Shown here piece after piece: positions 28,101-40,100 of a stretch of DNA of 64,000 nucleotides. The stretch's first letter is position 1; each line of letters opens with the position of its first letter. Location: contig VZTI01002052.1 of assembly GCA_013397865.1 (NCBI GenBank), forward strand, positions 623,787 through 687,786. Reading direction: 5' to 3'. The stretch is from Struthidea cinerea (lineage: Eukaryota; Chordata; Aves; Passeriformes; Corcoracidae). The notes below the pieces were generated by a model. The model was not told the DNA's origin, made no database searches, and worked only from the letters and a program-made list of their open reading frames with translations. Both the position numbers and the translations under genes were made by a program.

Positions 28101-31100
28101 GAGATAGGGATACGAGCAGGAAAGGGACAGAGAGGATCAACAAAATGCATGATCCCTAAGAGGAACTTTAGGAAGAGCAACCAATTATCACACAGTACTG
28201 GTTTGGCAAAAAGAAAAAAAAAAGCAAGAAAAAAGCCCCAAACCAGCTGGCTGTCCTCACCAAAGAAAATGCTAGATAAGGCAACATTTCATCATAGAAC
28301 AGAGAAACAACTCTGAAGGACTCTGTGAAAACAAATGTAATAAATGCCAAGCTAAAACAAATGAAGTTATTAGAACAAGTAGTTACTATACCATTGACAG
28401 AAAAAAAAAAATCCATGCCAGAATTTTTGAACTATTTTTTATTGAGATATACTGTGATGTTTACTCTGGCATTGTTATTTCTAGAATTTAAATTTCGATA
28501 ATACACTTTTAATGAGTGAAAAATTATCGCACTCTTATTTGTGACCTAATATTTAACCTTGTGTGCCTGCACACTCATGCATGTCATCCAAATGAGACAG
28601 CATTTTTTAAACATGAGGAAAAGTAAATATATGAAAAATGCACAAGTGATATAAAAAAGCAAATAGTACATGGGGGTTGACATCTTCTCCAGAATTTTAG
28701 TATTTCCTACAGAAAAAATTTATGGAGATAAAAACCAATTTATTTTTAGATGGTCTTAAGGCATCTAAAATGGCATAGAATGCTCATAAAGACCAAGACT
28801 TAACACTGTAGACCAAGAAGGGGTTGTCTTTAAAATGATTCAGCACTCTGTGTCACAGTGATCTTACAGAACAGTCATGTGCAGTTTGTAGACACTGAGA
28901 ATGATTAAGCTACTTAAGTTTTCTTCTGAATTTCCATTTCTGACATTTTTGGTACTCAGTAGAAAAGGTAGAAAATGTACTTAAAGAAGGAATGTCACTG
29001 AGAAATACAGTTATTCTTATATTTAAGAAAAGGGCAGTTACTTTGTGGCATCAGCTTTGCAAGAGACATACACTGACTATATGTACTGCAAAAAGTTACA
29101 AATCTGGTGGCACTGAAAGCCAGCTGATGCCCAGAGATGCCACACACAGCCTGATATGCGCATTTGCCTTCTTTGAAGAGACTAGCATGTTTCAAAATAC
29201 CCCAAATAACAGGCTGGTTAGAAAAAGATAAACCTTTATAAATCCAGATGATGCATGGAACTTTTAAGATTACTGAGCTGATAAAGAAACACTTACACTG
29301 CTGCATAAATCCTAAGTAACTTCTCCATCCTCCAACTAATCTTCCAAAGTTGACAATTCCATTTTTAACATGAGAGAAAAAAAGAAAAAGGCTATATGTA
29401 ATAACCTAAGTGATTTCTTTATTCTTCTGTTTCCCTCTTTAAATAAAAGCATTAAGTCCTATGGTTTTCCTGTACTACCCTATAGGAAAAGTACAGCTAA
29501 CTCACACTAGCTAGTACAAGCAGACATTACTATAAAATTTGTCCTGATTCATAGGACATTGCAACTCTTATAAAGGTTATCAGCTCTTTCTGACACCTGA
29601 ATTAATCTACAAATACACACCCTACAGTAAGTGATAGCGAAATACCACTATAGTCCACGTGAATCACTCTCTCTTTGTACACTTTGGTTATTAATACTCT
29701 TACTGTTTCCTTTCATATCCCATTGCTGTTTCCAGTAAATTGTTCTTCTCTCAGCCTGTGATCTCTGCCTTTTATGTCTCCCACCAGAGGGAGGGAGGGG
29801 AGCAGCTCATGGTTTTCTTTTTAATGGGAGTACTAAATTGGGGAGCACCATTCCCAAACCATGATATGGTTCATGCTCATTATTACATGAAAGATGATCT
29901 ATGGGGCCTCTGTACTGCAAAAGGCCACCATGACTGACTGAGTTCAACCCTTATTTAAGACCCTGTGTTTCACCACATGAGAATGCTCACTGAAGTGAAT
30001 TCCACACATCCACATAATCCAAATCAAAATCTTGACATAGTACTATTTACTCTGAAAACTGTTTCCAAGCTAGCTGCTAAAGAGGACTACAGAAACTACG
30101 CAAGACTGCTAGAAGTTCCAGGAAGGCTGGTGTGCATCTGTGGTGCTTTCAATGCCCCTCTATGCAATTGTGGAGAAATAAAAAAAAGAAGAGAAAAAAG
30201 AAGTGTATTGATGTTAGCTGGCAGTACTAGGACTAAGAAGACTGCTCTGCTCATGAGTTTCTTATCTGCACCTTGAGAGCACACTGTGCTGCAACATACC
30301 CTACGCTTTCATTTATTAAACACTGGGTAACTAATTAAACTTGGAAATAAAAATGAAAGTCACAAATCACCCTCTTTCTGGTAGAAGCAAACTATGTTTT
30401 ATCTGTGTCTTCTGTCTCATCAATAGTGAAAAAGTAAAGGTATGCCACTGGTACTTCCAGTGAGCATGCATACTCAGTCCCACTTAAAAAACTGGAGGTC
30501 CCTGTCTGCAGTCCCACTGAAGTCAACACAATATTTACATGAAAATGGATCTAATCCTCCAACCTTAAATAATGAACCTGAGCTTCATGAGTTGGCTATT
30601 TATTAGCTATTTGCATTAAACCCTATTTCAGAAAACTAAACGGGAGACCCCCTAATGCTTTTACTATATAAAAGTCTTATCTGAACTATTTATTTTGTAT
30701 TGGGAAGTAAGGGTTACATAACGTACCACCTTTTTGCTATTCTTGCACATGATGCTTATAAGAATGTAACTTTTCTTTAAGAAACTAATTTTCTCATATA
30801 AACAGATGCAGGATCTTAGAAGAAAACTGAAAAAGAAGCCTTTATCTTATCTGTCATTAAGGAAGTACTTTGAGACATTTCAAGACATTTTTCTACAGAA
30901 ACACCAGATTTAAAACTGATAATGTTCAAAATTAAAACATTTATTCCTTTATTCTAAGTAGAATAAAGGAATAAATAGTTTACAAAAGCACATTTCAAAA
31001 GCCTCAGAACTGGATCACAAAAAGCCATGGTTAGTAAAAATTCATACAATTGTTTTTTTATGATTATTCAGGTCCTCTGGAGAAAGTAATTATACTGGTT

Positions 31101-34100
31101 TATGAAAGGAAATCAGAAAAAAGTCTTTATTCTTTCCATATTTGGTTATTTGAATATTTATTAATCTTTAGTTACAGTGGTACGTCAAATAAACATTTAT
31201 AAATAGTACACAAGGTAAAGCAGTAAAATACTATCCAAGATGCTAAGAATCTGAAAATAATTTTATTAGGCTTTAAAATACAAAGAAAAGGATAAGCAGG
31301 AGTAAAGGAAGGAAGTTCAGTGTGATTGTTGCGTGATCTGGATACTGTTAGCATCAAGTATGTATAGTCCCTGTATACTGCTAAGTGCCCACCTGCAAAT
31401 AAGACATGCCATTGCAGCAGTTGTAAAACAATACATGTGGTAGTCTCACATTCATAAAAATCCAAAGCCGTCTTTTAAACAAACAGCAGACATTCCTAGA
31501 GTCAACAAAATTGCTCTCCAAGGATTCCACTGTCCTGGAGTCTGGTCTGCAGTTCCAATCGTTTAACATAAATCACTTGTGATTTAATCAAAAATCCTGT
31601 GAAGACTTGTTTTGGAGAGGAAGTGTAACTGCATGTCACTTACACTCTTCCTTCAAATGCAATACTTTTAAATTATTTATTCATCCTCATCATAAATATT
31701 TCAAATACTTGTTATCATCCACTTCATTTTCCTCTTGATTCAAGCAAGAGTTCTCTGTACCTGTATTTCTCCTTATTCTGTTTAGAGCACAAACAACTTT
31801 TCAAAAAGATAACACTCACATGCCAGATACAGAGAAAACCTGCTATCTTCCATTTGTGTTTTCTGTAGTGATGTCAAGGTCGAATACAGTGTGACCATTG
31901 CTGTTAATTTCCTGGCCAAATTTAAAAATATTTTATATATTCTAACACTGACAGAAACAGTACGTTATCTGTGCTTCTTTTTAGAGTTATATTGGAAATT
32001 TGTTGTAACTGCCAAAAAATGCATCAAGCATCATGTAAAGAGGTAGTCACTTCCTTTTGACTGTAAGCTTTTTAGGTTCTCAGAAAATAAGTTAATTTCA
32101 GTATCTTCACCTCCAAAGATCCCAGCTTCTAGTGGAAGAAAATAATATTCATGATTGAATGTTCATATACCATTGTATGTACAGAATTTCTTAATATTTC
32201 CAACTACCCATTCTTGTTAAATAATACTGTATCAAAGTACAGTCTTGTGACCGAGATAAATGTGCAAAATACATGCTTAGAAAGACTTAAGATTTTTTTT
32301 TCTTAAGGGGTATGTCACAGAATTGTACAGTCTCAAGGTTATGCATGCCTTAAACATACTTGGCAGAAAAAAATTAGAATTCTACTATCCTTCCAAGGGC
32401 GGTAGAGGACATTAGCTTCCACAAAATCTTCTGGCTATAAAGAAATCAAGGGTCTCAGGAGGGATGAGCATGAGGATCCCACGTTTCAACCATGGAAGGT
32501 TTACAGCCACAGCATATCTGGCCCTGACATGAAGAACACCTTGCATCACTCTTAACAGCTCCCTCTTCAAACACAGAAGTGGTACCAACAGCTCGTAAAG
32601 AAGGCTTTCTACAAGCTCCACCAGCTAAAGTTGACCTTGTAAAGGGTTTCTAAAGGAGATGATAAACAGTAAAAACAGGACAGAAGATGTCTGAACTTCA
32701 TGAAAAAGGGCAGTAAAAACAATAATTATGTTCTATATCACATTTTATTTAATGTGATAAATCACCTCTCTCTAACTTTGAAGCACCTCACAGTCAGCAA
32801 ATATATACCTATTAATGTTCTTACAAAGTATTTCTGGAAACAAACTCACAGGACCCTAAGCACCTCCCTGTAGAGGAAACATTCTAAAACTTTTCATATT
32901 CTGTCATATTATTAATTAATTAAAATTCATATCATCCACCAAAAGGCATGGTGTGATATACAGCAGAGAAGGCTTGGCCGTACTAAGTTCTGCAGAATCA
33001 ACCAGTAGAGATCTTGCAAGAACACTCTAGGAACAACCGGTAACCATGAACTCTGGGGCACTGGGTTGAACGGGAGATGAGCAAATACCCCACACTTTTT
33101 TATCGAAGACCAACATTTCCTAAGGGAATTACCTTAGGAAGCTCCTCTTCGTATGATGAGCGCTGTTTCTTGAGTATACCTTTCTTTACAGCTTCTGTTT
33201 GATTCCCTCATATTGGAAGACAGGGACTGATTATTCTGTTTTCTCTTATTTTTTGCCAAGTTTGCAAATCTGTTTTAACTCACTTTGGAGATAATCTTTC
33301 TCATTCTTTGCACCACCAGTAACCACACCAATGGTCCTTAAAAAAATGCCACAACTTGTTCCAACTTCAATATAAATAAAAGACATTTACCTCATTTTCA
33401 TTGTTAAGATCTAAGAACACATTATGCATATATAGGGAAAAAGCATTTTCTTCATCATTACATAGGAAGGCAACACACAAGCAAATTGAAAGCAACGGTT
33501 AACTGCTACCTATTTTTTATCACTAACCAGAAATACTTAAAAGATAATGCCTCTTGCCCTCAAAACCACACTCTTCTGTCTCTGTTCCAAACACAAAAAT
33601 TGCTTTTTTCAGCTTACTATACTTTTTCCTCTTTAGACAAGATGAAACATGACTGGGTAAATAAGATTCAGCAGTTACAGAACAGACGATTCTCAGTCTA
33701 AACCTTACAAATCCTTAGGATGACTAAAAATTCCCATAACATTTATTTATTTTTACAACACCATAATTTTTAGTCTGGTACCATAGCCAAATTCTAATTG
33801 GAGCAATTACAGTCTATTTAAATTCTCCATCTAAATCAGCAGGAAATGGCTTCCTTCCATTCTGAACAAGTAAGTATTACTGGTACGTCCTGTTAAACTT
33901 CTGTAAAAAATTTACAAATATCTCCAAATAATTCTAAAACCTGAAATACAGCTATGCTATCATTTTGAAAACATGCCAAATCAGAGTGCAGCCTTGAGCC
34001 TTGAAGAGGCCCAAGGCTGTACTTTTTTCAGGGACATAATTACAACATGATTAGTATCCCTTTGGTGCTGCAGGGAGAAACAGTTCTCTGTTCCAAAGGA

Positions 34101-37100
34101 GAATGAACTGTAACTCAGCTCCAAACAGAAGGTAAACCCTTGCAAATCCATCTGGCAAATTTTTCAACAATCATCTTTACCTGTTGCCTCAAGCCAGGAA
34201 AAGTGTCACAAGATGCTAACACTGCATTAAATTTTGTTAAAGATCTCAGCACATTTTCTAATGACATTTCTAATTTTCTACCACGTAAAAGAGAGCATTA
34301 ACAAATACACACTCTCTTACTAAAGTCTTCTAATACGTGTCATCCGCTCCCTTGAAAAACGTTTATGCCCTAGATTTAAAGCCGTCTACCTACCAATACT
34401 GACACAACTGCTCTTGCTAGTCTTTGTCCCTCTCCAGCCAGATTTTGAGTGAACAGGTATCAGACAGACTCCCAGCGCATTTTGCCAGAGACAAAAAGCT
34501 GGCCAAGACTGTACCATATTTCCTGATCCAAAATTCACCACATGCAATATTGCCCTCATTATGCATTTGCCCACTCGTAAAATGAGCTGTTTTCTCTTTT
34601 AAAGATTTTCCTGACATTTTTGAGAAAGGTTTAGTTCACAGGATAGATCAAGCCTGAAAAACTTTACACTACAGAATATGCTCTGCTTCCTCCCTCCCCC
34701 TCTCCATTTACAGCCACGTGAAAAATGGACACTGATGATCCCACAAGGTTTTTACACCATTAGAAGAAAAAGCATTACAGAAAAGCAAGTGCTGATCACA
34801 ACTCAAACAGCCAGCTTCTTATTCTCCTCACTCCTCAAATTAATACAAGCCTTTTATATAAAACAGGACACTAAACCAAGAGGAAAGTATCAGAAGGAAT
34901 TAATACCAAGTGTACCTGTTATTCTCAAATATACTTGATAAAACACTATTCCTTACACTACTACAAAACAAGCACTGTAAAGCGTTTGCATAAATACTCA
35001 CAAGCATATTGTGGTTTGTTAAGAATCATCACTTTTGACACAAATGGAAGTGAATGATACTAAATTAGCAAGTCATTAAATCTAAATATTTATTTCTTAA
35101 ATGTAACTAATCCTCATTATCAAAACAGATTAATCATCCTCATTATCAAAACAGATTAATCAAACAGAAAAATTCTTTAATACAGCACCACAAAGACTTG
35201 CATATATCAAATGAACTTACACAACATTTGGGGAAAAAAGTACCTCAAGTCAGAATTCACACACTTAGCACAATATCTAAGGCTCTCTTAAAAAAAAAAT
35301 TGTTTGGTTTGTATAACACGTAATTTATGCAAATTACAAAAACGCATAATACTCAAAAAATACCAGTGCCAATTCAAAACATTCAGCAATTAACTGCTGT
35401 TAGTCATTTTCCCATAAAAACACCAAGGTATGAAAAATTCCCATCAAAGGTAATAACCACCAGCTACTCCTTCCACCTTAACATTTATTCAGTAAAATAA
35501 CCCATGTGAGCTGGGCAGTCCTGGGCCAACCCTGGACACAAAAGTTGTCTGCCTCATAGCAAATCCAATCTGACAAATGTCTCTACTGACAGCCTGTCAT
35601 AAGAAAGCAAAAAACAAGCAACAGTAAAAAAACAATGTTCCTATAATAAAAATCACATCTAAAGTCAGGCTTGAGAGACAGTGGGAAAATGTCAGAGTGA
35701 AGCCAGTATTTTGGCATATTTTATCTGTCATACAAAATTCACAACACTTCAGATTACAAATTATACACTGCAACACCTAGAACTACTAAAGAAAAATTTG
35801 ATTCCGTCAGGATCAAAACCACAGATACTTGTGTTTTCAAGAAACTAATTCAGCAGCAAAATATGATAATATTTTGAGACAGTCTCACACTAGATCTAGG
35901 GAAAAAAAAAAACATTCAGCTTTCAGTTTCTACCTTCTCAGTTCTGCACCCATGCATACCAACCACAGGCTATGTACAAGCAAGAGGAAGGAATCAGAGT
36001 TCTCGTAACTGCAACACCTGCCTTCCTTGGGGCTTGCAAGATCATACTGTGATCACCAATCGATCAACAGGAAACTGGGAAAGCACAGCTGCTTCCTGAT
36101 TCCCTTCAGGAAAGAAAATAACTGAGTTCATGAGCAGCAGTAAGGGAAGGCTCTAGACCCCAAAGGCCTCTGGCATTCACACTGACACAAAATCTCTCCA
36201 GTTATAAATTAACTGTTTAGACTGAAAACCCACAAGTCTCGTATTTCTGCTGCTCTGCTTATTCTCAACCAAATCTATTCTAGACTGTTTTGTAACTATT
36301 GTCTTAAGTTCAGACAAACTTAAATCACACCAGACTGCAAGTTACCTTTCTGTCTGAAAGTTTTCATTAGGGTCTTTTAACTCTGGTCTCCAGTAACTTC
36401 ATCAAGGCAGTTGTAGCATTATTCAAATACATATAAATAAAAAATAAATATCAGTGCCTTGTGAGAAACTAAAACAGCCAATCAGCAAAGCGACTACTGA
36501 GAAAGACAGGCTAAAGTAAAATCAGCTGTTTCTGCACATTGTTTTGCCTTTGGCATTCTGGAGTAGTTGGCAGAAAATAAATACTGATTTTAATATAACA
36601 TGACCCATAGCAACTGAAAGCCACTGAGTCTATGATGCCCTCAGGAATACACTCACTCCACAGTGCCCTGATAGCTAAAAGTTAAGAGAACTCCTGGCAC
36701 AGATCAATAGTGAGTAAACTTAAGGTTTACGTCATTCTCAAGGAAAATTCCGGATTTACCTCTCCTTGGTTGCCTGAGACAGAACAAGTCATCTGTGGGG
36801 TACAGATACGATCACAGAAGATATGAGACTAAAATGTACAGCTTGATAATAAAAGAAATCCATAGGCGACAGTGAATCAAGTGAATCAGACAAAGTGATA
36901 TAAATACCTAAGACAACAGAATTCCCCATCACTTATCCCCTGTGGGTAAACAAAAAAAAAAGAAAACTTCGTGATCACATAAGTTTAGGCTCACTCTAAA
37001 AATGACTTATGTCATGGCTTAAGAAGTTCCTCTCAAGCATTTAAAATGAGTACTTTAAACTTTAAAATGTCAGTACAAAATATGCAAGGTAAGAGTTGTT

Positions 37101-40100
37101 ACAGAAAAAGAACAAACAAACTGAATCCCCAGTAAAAACTAAAGAAAAATCAAAAGGAAAGCCTTAGGACACCTGGAAATTCAGGCATTTTTTAGAGTTT
37201 GGTTTACATGTGTGTAACAGGACATACAGGTCTTTTTCTGTTACCAGATGGTTCAAACCAGCAGTAAGCAAGGCTGTTTTCACAGGACTTCTATCATTGT
37301 TGTTACACATAGACACCATCACACAAAACCCAATGCCACAAAATATTCGATCCAGGCAGTTTTGAACAACAAACAACAAACCATTCATCTTTTCACAGAA
37401 TCATTGAATCATCAGGGTTGGAAGAGACCTTTAAGATCATTCGGTCCAACCCAGCACTACTATTGTAACCCGTAAACCACTAAACCACATCACCCAGTGC
37501 CAGATCCAGGTACCTTTTAACTAAATAAAGAAAGGCTGGTTAACTGAGTATCTGTGATACCAAAGTTAGACTGTTAGGGGTTCTCTTGATTTCAACACAG
37601 ATAGAAAAATCTGTAATCTCAACAACAAACAGGTCTGGCACTTATTTAGAAAAGAGCAAATCAAAATAAACACAAATAAACAAAAACGACCAAACAAAAA
37701 CCCCTCAGTTACCACAGTTACTTTTCTAAAAACAGTTCTGGCACAGTTTTTCTCCTTAAATTCAAGTCCACCTCTGCTTCCTCTGTCTTATAAAAAAATT
37801 CTACATTTGTTTTGGGAAATAAACCATTTAAAATATCTATATTAAATATTCATTTATCTAGTTCTTTCATAACATGAAATCAAAAAAGTAAACAATATGT
37901 ACTAATTGATGTTGCATTTCCCTTGAGATTCACATGCAAATTTGTTTTAAATCCCAGCATTTTTAAATAACAATAATTATTTGCATTTGATGAATAATCA
38001 CTAGAAAAACAGTAAATCTGCATTTTGAACAAGACATATGTCACCTGGAAATTCCATCAAAAAGGAATAGTGCACATACAAATCAGAGCCCACTGATTAA
38101 AGGATTGAAACATTAAAGAGAAACAAAATACTTACATTATCTTCCTCCTCTGTATCATCGTCATTGTCGTCATCACTATCTTTGAACCCAGGGGGAAGTG
38201 GTGGCCCAATGAATTCTTCACCATCATCATCATCATCAGTATCCTCAGCTGGACCTTTAGCAGAACTCTGGGATTGCATGGAAGGACCACTTAGCACTTC
38301 ATTTGAGTTGTCCTCACTTTCACTACACACTGCCTCTCTGCAAGGAAAATTTAAAGCATTAGTCTTTGAAGAATTTTCAGATAAAAGATGTGGAGCACTT
38401 CTGTAAATCAGCAGACACCAAAATTAGCAGCAAAACACTCATTAACTTTCATTAACAGAATGCAGGCCAACCATCATCTTTTAAAACATTCACAAGTCTA
38501 GACTATAAAAGTTATATTAAATTACCATTCTGCTGTTGTCCAACTCGATTGTGCAAACACATTATTTTTGGCATAGGGAAATTTCTGAAAAGTTGAGTTA
38601 CTGTGTCTACGTTCGTGCAATTTGTTCAAAATAGCCGCGCTCCCTCTGCTGGCAGGCCCTGAGTGGCACCGCTCGAACGGGGAGAAGGTCTATACAGAGA
38701 CAGAAGCTCAACTTTCCAGACTTGGTTTGGGAGCTTATATTTTCAGAATTTCTAAGTGAGCAGGCTGCAAAAAATTGTCTTCTTTTCCTCTTTTCTTTGT
38801 TAAACTATAGAGGGATTGTTTTGTTTGAGGTTTTTTAGAGTTTATGTTATCACTTTAGAACTATAGCAAAAACACGAAAGTTTAAGAACATAATAAAAGA
38901 CTACGAAAATCAGTTCTGACCTATTTAATTGTGACTGAGAATTCTGCCCTGCTTTGCCTCCAGAACCAGCTGTACACCAAGCATGTACTAAGTTGCACAG
39001 AAAAAAACTGCGTTGGATAAGCAATTGAAACTCTGTTTCAGGAAGAAAAGAGAATAAACTAAAAGCAACATGACTTAGGTCCTCAGATGTTACAGTGAAG
39101 AGCAGAGTTTGCATGCCTGAAAGCTTGTATAGCTTAAAGACCTAGGTCAGAATATGATTACATAACAAATCTAACCCAAATAAAAAGAGCTTCTCTTACT
39201 CTACAACAATGAGGCAATCAATATCCTTTTACCAAAGGGAAGGTTTTCCAGCATGTGAGGCACAGATGGGGATCTTCAAAGTTCTTTAAGTAAGGTATCC
39301 TCAAAACTAACATCATAATACTATGTGCAAAAGAGTTGTGTTTTGAAAGTTGATATGCATTCCTGCACTAGCAAACCACACGTCTTTTCCCCAAAAGCCA
39401 AGCTATTTAATTAGTTTTGGAATGAAACCAAATATACACTATGCCAGTGAGAAGGATGCGTAAAACATAATGATTCAAGGAGGCCATTCCAACCCTTGAA
39501 TCCCAAGTTTTCAGACCTTTCTACAGACACCCAAGAACAGTATCTACCCTTCTTCCTAATTACCTTTGTCATTCTCTCATTTGCTAGGAAAGAAATTGAC
39601 CAAATCAAACATTTCAGTATTCTGAGGGGCAGCACAGCTGTTCCACATGTGACGTGGCCACAGCTGCAGCGCAATTTCTCACCACACCCCAAGCAGGGCA
39701 GGGACAGCCAAATACTCCAGCAACAGCTACAGGTATCCTCTGTCCTGACTGGGATAAAGTCAAACATAAGAACACACCAATGCAGCCAGACCAAAAGCCC
39801 ATCTACCTTTCTGGCAGCAGCTGGGAGTAGAGCTGACAGAAAGGACAAAACAAGTGGTGTTTCCCTCAACTTCCAGTCTTACAATCTTACTCTACCAGGG
39901 GCTGTAAAGAAAGAAGAACCATTTTGAACCAGCCCCTTTCCCAGGATTCAGAAAAGTGTAAGGAATTTTTTTTTGCTTTCCCTCATTACCTCCTCAGTAA
40001 GTGAAACAAGCTGTTAAGACGAGAAAAGGAAAGCTGTAACAGAGCACGGATGGCATACTGAGAGGAGAAATAATAAAAAACATTCTGAGTTGTGCAAGTA

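Larger units (their letters stand above)
12703..38135 (-). other. WDR70 intron 5 (25.4 kb)
   Basis: This large phase-0 intron separates the acidic linker from the propeller. It contains CR1 fragments near 13.4, 16.5, 17.8, 24.1 and 37.4 kb, a possible LTR 3' end near 29.7 kb, tandem duplications at 27940-28003 and 35111-35162, and a strong hairpin at 30939-30976. A polypyrimidine tract lies at about 12950-12980. No other gene could be supported. The long open frame at 25313-25753 resembles no family I know. Confidence 0.7.

Noticed and set aside
39411..39927. Overlapping open frames of about 150 codons on both strands
   Set aside because: Neither resembles a known protein, and overlapping long frames on both strands in an intron suggest a chance low-stop stretch.
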